Source: Euphorbia lathyris
Lineage: Eukaryota; Streptophyta; Magnoliopsida; Malpighiales; Euphorbiaceae
Direction of reading: 5' to 3'
Length of the DNA stretch: 64,000 nt
NCBI RefSeq assembly: GCF_963576675.1
Contig: NC_088918.1
Location: 38,411,501-38,475,500, forward strand
Numbering within the stretch: position 1 is the first letter of the stretch; the number at the start of each line of letters is the position of its first letter. The notes beneath the pieces are model-generated. The model worked only from the letters and a program-made list of their open reading frames with translations. It was not told the origin of the DNA and did no database searches. A program made the translations under genes and the position numbers. Shown one piece after another: positions 11,829-22,551 of the stretch.

Positions 11829-12571
11829 TTAATTTATTCCATTATTGTCGCCATTAGTCTCAGGATTAATTTCACCAAATATGGGTGTTTGTTCAACCGT
11901 TTTAGACATTTCCCTAGTAACTGACTTATGAATTACGCTTCCTTCATAATTAACTGCCCTATTAATTGTTCCATTAATGTTGTCATTAGTCTCACGATTA
12001 ATGTCACTAAATATGGGAGTTTGTTCAACATTTTCCATAGTAACTGATCCATGATTTACTCCTCCTTCATAATCAACTGCCATATTAATTATTCTACTAA
12101 TGTCGTCATTAGTCTCATCATTAATGCAACCAAATATGAGAGTTTTCTTTTGGATCTTACCACTACGCTCCACCACCACTCCCTAATCACTGTCGCTGAT
12201 GTTTGGCCGGACATCAATAACCAGTCATTTTACACCTTTGTTGGATTACTTCCTTTCGGTCTGAATAAGCATATAAGAGCCATAGGGCTTTTCAACTTCT
12301 CTATCAATCGAATCATAAACTTTTGGACATGAGAAATCTGTATGGTCTAAAAAACCACAAACAAAACAATTTTTTTTTATTTCTCATAGTGAAATTCTGC
12401 CCAGAACTCATCTCTAGTTGGTCGACTTATTCTCCTCATAAGTGGTTTTCGGACATCAGAGAGGAATCTACCAATCAGAGACCATCTATCTTCCTCCAAA
12501 CTCAAATTGGTATAAATAGTCTCGATACTACTTGACGATGCCATGAAGCAAAACAACACAAAACAAAACAA
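11829..12571 (-). pseudogene. LINE ORF1 remnant (DUF4283-like start, post-zinc-knuckle segment)
   Basis: At 12571 on the minus strand a frame opens with MASSSSIETIYTNLSLEE, then W-LIGRFLSD, resembling the N-terminus of plant DUF4283 proteins encoded by L1-type LINE ORF1. About 12,320-12,250 the segment EVEKPYGSYM resembles the EKPYG motif that follows the zinc knuckle in these proteins, but frames change and stops intervene. The last part, 12179-11829, holds three imperfect repeats of 35-40 residues (TPIF-INxETND...). I infer a deleted, broken ORF1. Confidence 0.5.
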
Positions 12572-12887
12572 AACTTGTTATCGGAAATAAGAGAAAACAA
12601 AACTTGTTATCAGAAACAAAACAAAACAAAACAAAACTTGTTATTAGAAACAAGACAAAATCATATATGATCTAAAATCATAACATAGATAAGCGGAGGA
12701 CAAGAAAGACATGCTTCTTTTTTTAAAGTTTTCCCTCCTCTCTTTCTCGCTCTTAGTTTGAAAGTTTTAACACATTGATTTAAGCAAGTTAAAAAAATAA
12801 ATAAGGCGTTTTCAAAATATAAAAAGAAAAAAAAAATTAAAATATTAAGTTTTTGATGGAGAGATGAAGTGAATGAAAGTTGATCAC
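12572..12887. repeat. AAAACAAAAC-rich repeat and spacer
   Basis: About 12,545-12,660 holds three short tandem units built on AAAACTTGTTAT with AAAACAAAAC runs, on the 5' side of the LINE remnant. The rest is AT-rich with no gene seen. Confidence 0.5.
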
Positions 12888-13029
12888 TGTAGACACCGAG
12901 TCGGAGGACCTGTGACGAAAACCTGAAAACAAGACGGTTGAAACAATTGATTCCGGAAGTTTTGAAAAACAAAAAATATATAAAGAATAATAAGTACATA
13001 ATAAAGAAGAAAGAGTTACGGCGGGTCGC

Positions 13030-13350
13030 TGTTATTGATCGGATGGATCGCGAATGCTTAGCGGCATGGTGCGAGTGCTTAGCGGCAGCCGGCGCACGTT
13101 CGACGACAGTCGGACGCCCGCTCGACGACGCAAAGCGCGCGCTCGACGTCCGTCGGACGCACGCATCCAACCACGAATGGCACGCGCTCGGCATCCGAGC
13201 GATGCACGGGCCCGGCGGTGCGGAACGCGCGCTCGTCGGCCACGGGGCGTGTGCGCCCGGCAGCGTGGAACGCACGTTCGGCGGCCACGACGCGTGGATG
13301 CCCGACGACACGGAACGCGAGCTCGACGGCCGCGGGACGTGCGCGCCCCG
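13030..13350 (+). repeat. GC/CpG-rich ~45-bp diverged minisatellite in the solo LTR
   Basis: Successive units of about 45 bp begin near GGAACGCGCGCTCG-type motifs and are strongly CpG-rich against an AT-rich background. Units have diverged mostly at CpG sites. The related GC-rich block is also present in both LTRs of the 17.7-kb element. Confidence 0.6.
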
Positions 13351-13357
13351 GCGGCCG

Positions 13358-13587
13358 TTGGGCGAGCGCCCAACCACGTCGGGCGGACGCCCAACGCTGT
13401 TGGGCGATCGCCCAACAAATGTTGGGCGGCCGCCCAACAATGTTGGGCGGTAGCCCAACAAAGGTTGGGCGGCCGCCCAACAATGTTGGGCGGTAGCCCA
13501 ACGGAGGGTTGGGCGGCTGCCCAACATGCCATGGGCGGCCGCCTAACCCCCTTGGGCGACGCCCGATTTTACTCGGGCGTCGCCCAT
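13358..13587 (+). repeat. Array of ~11 short palindromes upstream of the LTR TATA box
   Basis: About eleven units share arms TTGGGC / GCCCAA around a variable 4-bp core (GAGC, GGAC, GATC, GGCC, GGTA, GGCT and others), spaced by about 5-8 bp. The last two units are shorter (GGGCGACGCCC and GGGCGTCGCCC). The array ends about 20 bp before the TATA box, so it occupies the U3 promoter-proximal position. Confidence 0.85.
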
Positions 13588-13608
13588 TTTTCCGGGGACC
13601 CGTTTTCC

Positions 13609-13618
13609 TATAAAAAGG
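13609..13618 (+). promoter_or_regulatory. TATA box of the solo LTR
   Basis: TATAAAAAGG lies just downstream of the palindrome array. It is enclosed by the inverted repeat GGGACCCGT / ACGGATCCC, which has one mismatch. Confidence 0.7.
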
Positions 13619-14292
13619 GGCACGGATCCCAATGAAAAGAGGGAATTTTGGAGCCTTTCTCACTCTAAACATTTTTAGAGAGAGAAAGTGAATTTTTTTG
13701 AGGAAAATATTTTTTTTCTCAAAAATTCCGAATTTCCTAAAGTTAAATTTTTACTAAAAAATATATAAAACGGAAGAAGGCGACTCGTGGAATCAATCGG
13801 CTTCGACTGTCAGATACCGAATTTAAGGTATTATCCGAGGACTAGACTCTTTTATTTTATTTTATTTATCTTCTCCTTCTATTTATTTTTATGCTATAGT
13901 TTTTATTTATTTAGTTATTCATTTATCTTGTCACGTTTTATTTAATTAGCGTATTTATTTAATTTTCGTTTCGTGTTGAATAAAATTCGGTTTTGTTTTA
14001 AAATAAAAAAACCTCGTTTTGATATCCCAATACGAACCATGATCCGATAAAAAGGTAGTTCGGGTATCGAAAAACGTTGAGGTTATAAGCTTTTTTGGAT
14101 CTAAAAGAAATTTCCAAATAATGTTTTAAAATAAAAAAACATCGTTTTAGGAACTTCCGTTATTGACTATGATCCATTTTTGGTAGTTCGGAAATCCAAG
14201 GCGGTTGAATTAGATTTAATTTAAAGCTTTTGAATAAATCTGGAAATAATTGGAGTGCTGCTGTAATTTGTCATTTCTGTCACTAATTGCTG

Positions 14293-14319
14293 TTTACCGA
14301 CGGATTTTCCGTCGGTAAA
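14293..14319. repeat. Perfect palindrome with 12-bp arms in the LTR
   Basis: Arms TTTACCGACGGA and TCCGTCGGTAAA are separated by TTT. The same palindrome is intact in the other two LTRs of this family (46556-46582 and 61270-61296). Confidence 0.85.
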
Positions 14320-15958
14320 TCTGCCAAAACGTAAAAAATGTCATTTCAGTCCCTTTTTCTTAACTTTTAAGCTTTTAATCCTTAATATATATATGTATAG
14401 TTATGTAATGTATGTTTTTCAAACTATTTTAGATATTTAGTGTATATAATTATTTAGGATGTTTGTATATCATTCTTTATTTAATTTTTAAACATAACTA
14501 TATGTATATATATGTTCTTTTTTTATTCATTTGAGTTATATTAGATCCTATTTTAAAGGTTATTTACTTGGGCATTTTGGGAAATAATTAGTAGATATTG
14601 GTATATGTTATTTTTGATATTTAAAACTATATTAGTTATGTATATATGTAGTTTTGGGGTATATGGGTTATGTTATTGATTATTATATGAAACTATTTTG
14701 GATAAAGGATTATTTTCTTATTTATGAGATTTATTTACTATTTTCACATTTTTAAAGTATAAATGTATTATATCTAGTATTTTCATACATGTATTATATA
14801 GTTCCTTTTTTTATTAACTTTCATTCTCATATTCTCTTTTTGATTTAAATGTATATATATATGCTTAAATTGTTTCTTTATTCCTTTGGCCCATCCATGG
14901 GCCCGGGTTTCAAATGGGCTTTATTTGAGTGTGAATCTTGGTTTAAATAGGTTTATTATTATAATCATAATAGGTAAAGAGTCCATTAAGTAAGAGGGGA
15001 AAATAAATCACAAAAAGAGAGTTTTCAATTTAATCATTTACACTAATGAATTTTTAGAGGTTCCTAATGTAAATAAATGGAGTTATTTCTGTTAATATTT
15101 CTAAATTGGTTCCAAAACATCACGTTTTAAAACCTTAATCCGTTCCAAAGGCGGATTAAGCGAACATTGTAATTAAAATCGTTTTCTTTGTGAATAATAG
15201 AGTTTTTGAATCATTTTCTAAAAAGGTTTGTACAAAATAAAATTGACTTGTATGATTAATCATGTTTTCCTATTAAAAGATTTTTATCCTAACGTTTTCA
15301 AACACTCGAGTCGTTCCAACGGCGATTCGGGTGAACTTCATCAAGCGGGGTTTTAAAACGCTTCTAAATCGTTCCAACGGCGATTAAGGTGCGAACCATG
15401 TAAAGGAACTCGTTTTGGGAAAATGAGTTAGCATAGAGTAAACACACAGCATGACATTTAAATAAAGTCGTAAACCACTTCTTTCTTCCCCCTTCTCTGT
15501 GTATGTATAATATAAATGGGTGATTCTTTACTAATGTGGCTTTCCAATAATATATGCTCAAAACGGTTTCTAAAAAGAGAAAGAAAAGGTTTCAAATGAA
15601 TTTTAAACTTAAAGAAGTATACGATTAGTCCGTTATCGCCTAACATGCTGAGTAGGAGGCCGGTGGTTCATAACCGGGCGATGTCGGGGTGCCTAGTAGC
15701 CTTTCTCCGGAAAGGAGCTAGCCTTCTCGGCTCGTACCTAAGTTTTCCGAACCCACACCGGTCTCCCGCAAGGGATCGATGTTCATTTTCCCATTCGTGG
15801 GTGGCGACTCTTCCATATCTCCGAGCTCCGGTCCTGCCGAGCAGCTTGATTCCACGATTGGTTGCTTTCGGCGCCAATCACCGCTTACGTCGCCATGAGG
15901 TTGTCCACCCCCCGGTCCGCCCGAGAGATTAGGCCGCGGCACCTCGTCTAACAATCAC

Positions 15959-16167
15959 CTTTTGATTGATTATGCTTTTTTATTCCAAAATAAAAATTAA
16001 AGACTTTGAAATAGTTTACGAACTTGTATGAAATCATTAAAAGTTAGTAGTATGTATTCGAAATTTAATATATATTTTTAAATACTTTTTTTATACTTTG
16101 AATGATAATTTTTATGAAATTTTATAAATATATCTCTTAAAATTTATCTGTCCTGTCACTCAAGATT
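15959..16167. other. AT-rich spacer, no gene seen
   Basis: AT-rich sequence between the solo LTR and the gypsy element. Nothing recognisable. Confidence 0.5.
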
Positions 16168-16221
16168 TTATTGGAATTGATGCGGACACCTCTTTCAAGG
16201 ATTCGAGTCAAGATGGAGGAA
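16168..16221 (+). mobile_element. Fragment of gypsy internal 3' end and PPT preceding the LTR
   Basis: This stretch (with CTCTTTCAAGGATTCGAG, then AAGATGGAGGA) matches the sequence at 63880-63925 that precedes the other LTR of the same gypsy family. It should not lie upstream of a 5' LTR, so it points to an earlier tandem copy or recombination product. Confidence 0.55.
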
Positions 16222-16743
16222 TGTCTTACACACCGTGTGGCTTTCCTCACACATCATGAGACCCTTTTAAAAAGACCATCAAAGACTATGTCTATGGCCG
16301 TGTGAGCTGCCTAATTTCTTCAAGTCACATGGCGTCAGAAAGACCACACGCCGTGTGGGATTGCTTCTTCGCTAAGGAGACAAACCTGTCATAATCTTGC
16401 TCACATTCTTATTATTGTTTTGTCATTCTATTATTACTGTTTTGCCATTAAGGCTTATTTACTACTTTATCATTTATCCTTTCTACCATATCTTATCCCT
16501 ACTTCACTAGTTATGAGATGTACCCTAGTAAGGGCTTTAAGGTCTTTTATCTTTATTTTAGGAGAGGTATTATACCCTAAGTTTTGTAAGGATGCTTAAC
16601 TTTTAATCAATCAAACACAAATTCCTTTTTAGAGAAAGGTTTTATACCTCTTATTTGAGATTCACTCCTTCTAGTTTTAGCTAGTAAAGATCTTTTTTGT
16701 TGATTTAAGATCAAAATAAAATCTATCGTCATTAATCTGTATA
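16222..16743 (+). mobile_element. 5' LTR of the decayed Ty3/gypsy element
   Basis: Starts TGTCTTACACACCGTGTGG; the related start TGTCTCACACAATGC occurs at 63926. It ends shortly before a degenerate PBS, TGGTATCAAATC (16747-16758; canonical TGGTATCAGAGC). The exact 3' boundary is uncertain by a few bases. Confidence 0.55.
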
Positions 16744-16791
16744 AGTTGGTATCAAATCTAATTTTTTTCCTAACTAAGACTTCTTTTGGCA

Positions 16792-18160
16792 ATGGTTCAA
16801 CATAAGCTACCTCAAGAAACCATGGAAGTGGTGTACATAAAGATAGAAGACTCCAAGAACGAGATGATGGAGATGTTACTGGAGCAAAATTGGCTCATAG
16901 CCGAAAGTAGAAAGCATTCGAAAGAACAAATAAAGGAGATGAGAACCACAATGGAAAATTATAAGCTAGAAGTGCGGGATATGATTCAACAAGTTGTTGA
17001 GGTCCTAACTAGAGGCATGAAGATATTCCTACACCTCAACCACAAAGGCAACCCACACCACCACCATCAAAGCGAAACATTGCACCATAACAACCACATC
17101 TAGCAGGCCCTAGAGCTCACAAGGTAAGAAGATCGAACTATGTTGTTGTTCATAATAAGGATAGTGATAGCAATGGCTTTGATGATGTTGAGCAGACTTA
17201 GTAGGAATGTTGAAAATGTTGGTAATGTTGGTTTAGTTGGCAATAGACATACGCATATTGTTAGGGGAAACTCGTATCTTGATAATAAGCATGCTATGTG
17301 TGGATATGTTGGAAACTTCAATCGGGATGATGACTTCAAATTTAATGTCAAATTGCCTTCATTCGGGGGTGAATTGGATATAAAAGGAGTCCTAGATTGG
17401 TTATCTGATACAGAGAGATTCTTTGAATGTGTCGGTATTCCAAATGAGTGATAAGTCCGATTAGTAGCTTATCGATTGAAGGGTGGAGCTTCGGTTTGAT
17501 GGGATCAAGTGAGGGAAAAGAGAAGAAGATAAGGAAGGGAGCCGATTAGATATTGGCTTCAGATGAAGGCGATGTTGAGGGAGCAGTTTCTATCACCGAC
17601 TATGAATAACATATCTATAGCTCGTATCATGGTTTCCCGTAAGGTGCTAAGAATTTCCATGAATAAACCTCAGAATTCTTGCGACTTTCAGCAAGGGCAA
17701 ACTTGTCAGAAACCAAAAGTCAAAAGAATTCTAGGTATCTCGAGAGTTTATGGTACAACATTCAAGACAGAATTGGTACACAAATGGTAATTCGGGTGTA
17801 AGACTCACTGAATTTAGCTCTCAAGGCCGAGTCATAGTAGAGTGTGAGGACCCAGGATAGTTATCGGAGGTATAAGGGTGATGGTCCGTTTGTGGGAAGA
17901 GAAGTTTCAAAGAGGCTTGATAAGGGCAACCAAGTTAGTGCTAGTGGAGTGAAAGCTCCTATTACGGGAAAACCATTGGTGGGGGACGTAAGGCTCTATA
18001 GGGGAGCACCACTGCCTCCTAGGGGTAACAACCCATATGCCAAGCCAGCACGATTTAAGTGTTTCCATTGGAACGAGCTGGGACACCGCTCAAATAAATG
18101 CCCTAAGAGGAGGAGTGCCAATGTAGTGGAGTGGTATGAAGATGATTATGAAAAGGATGA
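16792..18160 (+). pseudogene. gag remnant of the Ty3/gypsy chromovirus
   Basis: An ATG at 16792 opens a charged coiled-coil-like region (KIEDSKNEMMEMLLEQ). Later frames carry gag signatures: LPSFGGELDIKGVLDWLSD at about 17,355-17,410, LVAYRLKGGAS at about 17,465-17,500, and a zinc knuckle CFHWNELGHRSNKC at about 18,060-18,100, where the second Cys of CCHC is replaced by Trp. The reading frame breaks several times, with stops after PNE near 17,451 and in KGGASV(stop)WDQV. Gag normally forms the virus-like particle; this copy cannot. Confidence 0.75.
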
Positions 18161-19467
18161 TGATGTATTTTGTGAAACAATTGATTATAAGGATGATAGG
18201 GAGTATGATGATGCTCATGTTATTCACGTTGTTAGGCGATTGTTGGTCTCCAACCGGGTTGAGGAGGATCAACGACACCAACTATTTTGTACATGTTGTC
18301 TAGTAAAATGGGAGAAGTGTAATGTCATTATTGATAGCGGGAGCCAAGAAAATATCATTAGTGATGTCGTTGTTCGAAAGTTCGATTTGATTGTGGAAGC
18401 ACATCCTAGTCCCTATGGTGTGGGAACAATCAAAAGCATTGGTGAATTGAGCATAACCTAATGGTGCAAGGTTCCAATTGTCATTGGAGAGTATTAAAAC
18501 AAGATCTATTGCGATGTGGTGGACATGGATGCTTGCCACCTACTCTTGGGAAGGTTATGGAAATTTGATATGATGCCACCCATGCCGGGAGGAGAAATAC
18601 CTATAGGTTTGTGAAGGATGGGGTGAGGTACGTGCTTACACCTATGGTGGGGAAGCCCAAATCGAAGAAGAAAGGTACATTAGTCGTTTGCCTACTCACA
18701 AGGCATTCATAAATGAATGTGAGGAGAGTCAAATGGTTTATATGATGATGGTAAAGGCAAGTGGAAAGCTGAAGGTAAAGCAAAAGAGAGAGGTGCCAAA
18801 AGAGGTGCATCATATGCTTGACGAGTACAAAGACTTGTTTCCCGAAGAGTTACCTTATGGGCTACCGCCTCTATGGGACATCCAACATTATATTGACCTA
18901 CTACCCAGAGGTAGCCTACTCCATACTATTGGATGAGCCCTAAAGAGAGTAAAGTCATGAGAGAAAAGGTGGAAGAACTTATGGAGTTGGGTATGTGTGG
19001 GAGAGCATGAGTCCTTATATGGTTCTGGCATTACTTACACTAAAAAAGGATAGATCTTGGCGTATGTGCATTGATAATCGGGTTATCAATAAGATCACCA
19101 TTCGGTATAAGCTCCATATACCTATACTCGATGACATGTTTGACCAACTTAGCGGGTCTAAGGTTTTCTCAAAGATTGACTTGAGGAGTGGCTACCACCA
19201 AATTCATATTCAGGTCGGTGATGAGTGGACGACCACTTTCAAAACCTGGGATGGACTATATAAATGGCTAGCGGTGTTGTTTGGAATGGCCAATGCTCCA
19301 AGTACTTTCATAAGGCTAATGAATTAAGTGCTTCGTCCCGTGATTGGGAAATTTGTGCTGGTATGGTATACTTTGACGACATTCATATTCATAGCCAAAC
19401 ATTGGAGGAGCATGTAAAGCACTTAGGAGTGGTGTTAGATTTTTTGAAGAATCATCATATATACGCC
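18161..19467 (+). pseudogene. Protease and reverse transcriptase (5' part) of the gypsy element
   Basis: The aspartic protease motif IIDSGSQENIIS is at about 18,330-18,360. RT motifs follow: [18 protein letters not shown] and [16 protein letters not shown] at about 19,035-19,210, then the catalytic YFDD box at about 19,369-19,380 and LGVVLDFLKNHHIYA just before 19467. At least four frame changes or stops are seen, for example after LHTIG near 18,936 and after IRLMN near 19,325. The RT continues at 22560 on the far side of the hAT insertion. Confidence 0.85.
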
Positions 19468-22400
19468 TATGAAGCACGGGCATGGGTGCGGACACGGAAA
19501 ACGACATTTTTGGAAAATATGAGACACGGGTGCGGCGGGGACACGGTAAATTTTATATAATTAATTAGATATATATATTAGATATAAAAATATATAAAAA
19601 AACTTTCTAAATCACAAATAAGTCATTCTCTAATCCATAAAAAAACATTCATACTAAGATAAGTCATTAATTCATCACAAAAACAATATCTACTACAAAT
19701 CAAATCAAACCAAATTACTTAATCTTCAAGCATTTCATTTTCATCATCTTCTTCATCTACAAACACCATCAACTCCAATTCCGGTTCATCAAGAGATAGA
19801 TCAGCAATCTCAAGGATTCCCGCACCATCCGGTGACTCAAAGGCATCTCCACCAATATCCCACATTCTTGTCTCTCATTTCTCATATTATGGTGTCTTCC
19901 TAGAAAGAAGATGCAAGTTAGTGTGGACAAACATTAGATCCTCCGCACGTTTAGGAGTGATTTTGTTTCTTCTCATTAAATTGATAAAAGAGTAGGTACT
20001 CCAGTTTCTTTCACAACAAGAAGAGGATGCTGGTTGACCAAGAAGCTTGATTGCTATAGATTTAAGCATAGGAGTACCGGCTCCATAGGAGAGCCACCAA
20101 TAAGATGGATCCATTTCACCCCTATCATTAATGGAATCAAAATCACCAAACTCTTCACGCAAAGATGAAAACTTAGCATATTCAATTAAAAAATTTCTAC
20201 GATCATCCCCATTTAGAAAATAGCGTCTAAAACACTTGTTTCTTTCAATAGAAATCTCCACATCATTATGAGGAGCTACACGTCCAACACCATTTTTGAG
20301 CCAATTATCAGTATAGTACCTACAAATATTAACGATTAAATTAAATTTCTAAATGGATGAACTATAAATAAAATTATTTATGTCGAAGGAAGAGACTAAA
20401 AAATTACCTAGGATTCAAGGAGTGTGCCAAGCAATGAAGTGGGGTGTTGCTTTTGTTCCAACGAGACACTAAAATTTCGTGAATCATATTGTAAAATGTA
20501 GAATCATCATAAATGTCTTTGTGCTCATGTCTAAAGATAACAATCTTTATCTTTTCAATCATTGTGTCCCACATATCATAGATCAAGTGAAGACATGGTT
20601 TGTCTGTGTCTGCAATCCTTAACATTTGATAAATAGGCTCCGTGAAATCAACAATGTATATAATTTTGTCCTACCAAACATCATCAACTACCTTTGACTT
20701 GAAAAAAGCAACTTTTTCCTTATATTTGTCCTTAAAACTATCCCATTTATCACTAATAACCACAAGTGTAAGCCCTCGTTTAATAGACAACATTCTTCTA
20801 AGCATCACAACTACAAAAGCAAAACGTGTATGTGCAATTGACAACATCTTTAAATTGGAAGATTCATTGTAAATGGCATTACTCAAGCTATGATTAGTAA
20901 TGAAATTCTTCATTCCAAATCCATCACTAGCAACTTCAGTAATCCAATTGCATTCACTATAAGTTTCAACATTAGTATCCTTTGGTGCACAAATTTCTTT
21001 TAATGCCAAATTAAGAGTGTGGACTACACAAGGTGTCCAATAAATATGTGGAAATTCATTTTCCACCAACAACCCTGCAGCTTTACATACTAGTGCATTA
21101 TCTGTTATCATTTGAACAACATTTGATTCACCCACTACCCTAATTTGCTCTTTAATCAAATTAGCAATGAAATGTTTACCTTTATACTCACCTTCGCAAT
21201 TCACAGCTTTCAAAAACATAGGTCCACTCTCTGATGTAGCCATGAAGTTGATAATTGGCCTTCTTTGAGGATCCGTCCATCCATTACTAACCAAGCTCAA
21301 ACCATTCTCCACCCATTTACTTTTAGTTGGCATCAACTTCCTTTCAATAGATGTTCTTTCTTTTTGCAATAATGGAGTCCTCAACATATTGTATCCCGGT
21401 GGCAAATATCCAATTATATTTTGATTTGCAGCCAATGTATACGAACTCACAAAGCATAGGTTCCTAACAAGATGAAAAGGCAGCTCGATAGAATAAAACA
21501 TTCTTGCAATTTCACTATGTATTTGCTCAATTCGTTCGTTATTTGCTAACTTCTCCAAAGGATTTGTAATTGATGTCTTCCTTTTCCGTTGATCAAATGG
21601 TTTCAGTCCTTCCACCCTAAAGGAGCCTGTTCCTGTAGTACCACCCATGGTGCTTGTAAATGAACCACTGCTCCATGTTTGAGAAACAGGAAGCGAGAAC
21701 AGATGCGGTTTTGCTTTGGCCTTTGATGCTGCTTCTTCTTCCACCTCTTTTTGCACTTGAAGATAAGAGTCTTTGCTTATTGTTGTACAAGCTTGAATCC
21801 CTTGCCCTTTAATCTTCAATAAATGAGCCTTGATTTTGGAAAGAGAACCAGTAAATTGCTTGACACAATACTTGCATTCAAACTTCACATTACCTCCCCT
21901 TTTTCTAGAAATCTATCAATCATTGTAACATGGTTCCACAATGGAGAGTTAACTTCACCAGATTTTGAAGTAATTTCCCCCATATTAGTAGAAGAAGCAA
22001 CACTTGTGGAATTTGTGGCGCTTACAGAAGAAGAAGCCATGACTAAACAAAGTATGAAATTAGAAAAGGGAGATGAAGACTGAACAAGAGATGAAGAATC
22101 AGAATCCCCAAAAAAGAAATCGGTATCCCTAAAAAATAAATCGAAATAGAAGAAATCAGAATCAAAAGAAATAGGAAGAGAAGAAGTCGAATCCCAAAAG
22201 AAATAGGAAGAGAAGAAGTCGAATCCCAAAAGAAATAGGAGAAGAAATCGAATTCAAAAGAAACAGGAGGAGAAGAAATCACAATTGCGGACAACCCAAA
22301 TCGCAATCGCAGGAGAAGATAACCTAAATGCGCGATGTACATGTAAGTAAAAATAGTTATATTTTAGGATTTTTTGGTAAATATTGCAATTGGTCCATAT

Positions 22401-22551
22401 ATTTTAAAAGATTTAAAAAAACCCCTAAAATTTACCTATTTTTACAATTTGCTGTGTCCCATCCGTGTCCGATGCTCCAGCCGTGTCGCCGCTGTGTCCC
22501 CGAGTCCGACATGGCCACGGCGACCCTGGGTAAGAGTCTGTGCTTCAAAGA
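19468..22551 (-). mobile_element. hAT transposon inserted in the gypsy RT
   Basis: The 8-bp duplication TATACGCC (19460-19467 and 22552-22559) flanks the element, and the gypsy RT frame resumes directly across it. The left end reads TATGAAGCACGGGC and the right end, reversed, TCTTTGAAGCACAGAC; the shared core is TGAAGCAC. Both ends carry subterminal repeats of the type CGGACACGG / CGGCGACACGG. The interior encodes an almost complete hAT transposase on the minus strand. Confidence 0.9.
19887..22040 (-). pseudogene. hAT transposase (BED finger, DUF659, C-terminal dimerisation domain), lightly broken
   Basis: The start is the ATG at 22040 (MASSSVSATNS). A BED-type zinc finger spans PLWNHVTMIDRFLEK and FECKYCVKQFTGSLSKIKAHLL (C-X2-C, then H), with a one-base frameshift between them near 21,898. 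A DUF659-like core follows (about 21,300-20,900: SLVSNGWTDPQRRPIINFMA, then MITDNALVCKAAG). The C-terminal hAT dimerisation region, PASSSCCERNWSTYSFI...RNKITPKRAEDLMFVHTNL, lies at about 20,040-19,900. An intron 20407-20320 (GT-AG) joins LNPR to YYTDNW in frame. The only other lesion is one in-frame TAG at about 20,675. Transposases of this family cut and paste DNA with TIRs. This copy needs two repairs to be open, which suggests recent death or mobilisation in trans. Confidence 0.85.

Larger units (their letters stand above)
12888..15953 (+). mobile_element. Solo LTR, 3.07 kb, Tat/Ogre-like giant element family
   Basis: Begins TGTAGACACCGAGTCGGAGG and ends CACCTCGTCTAACA. It is flanked by a perfect 5-bp TSD ATCAC (12883-12887 and 15954-15958), so one intact LTR remains with no internal region: a solo LTR left by LTR-LTR recombination. 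It is homologous over its length to the LTRs of the 17.7-kb element at 44898-62584, which lie in the opposite orientation. From 5' to 3' it contains a GC-rich diverged minisatellite, a palindrome array, a TATA box, a GA-rich leader and a perfect 12-bp-arm palindrome. ORFs inside it are by-products of the GC-rich repeats. Confidence 0.9.

Noticed and set aside
12661..13672. Several long overlapping ORFs on both strands in GC-rich DNA (up to about 288 codons)
   Set aside because: They coincide with the CpG-rich minisatellite and palindrome array of the solo LTR, overlap in many frames and consist of Arg/Pro/Ala-rich repeats. GC-rich sequence has few stops by chance.
15645..15954. ORFs of 69-95 codons near the solo LTR end, repeated at 44,909 and 59,618
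   Set aside because: They lie inside the conserved U5 end of the giant-element LTR and appear in opposite strands and frames. No protein motif.
20671..21888. Taking 21888 as the transposase start
   Set aside because: That start codon would be GTG and would omit the first half of the BED finger, which is readable upstream from the ATG at 22040 after a one-base frameshift.
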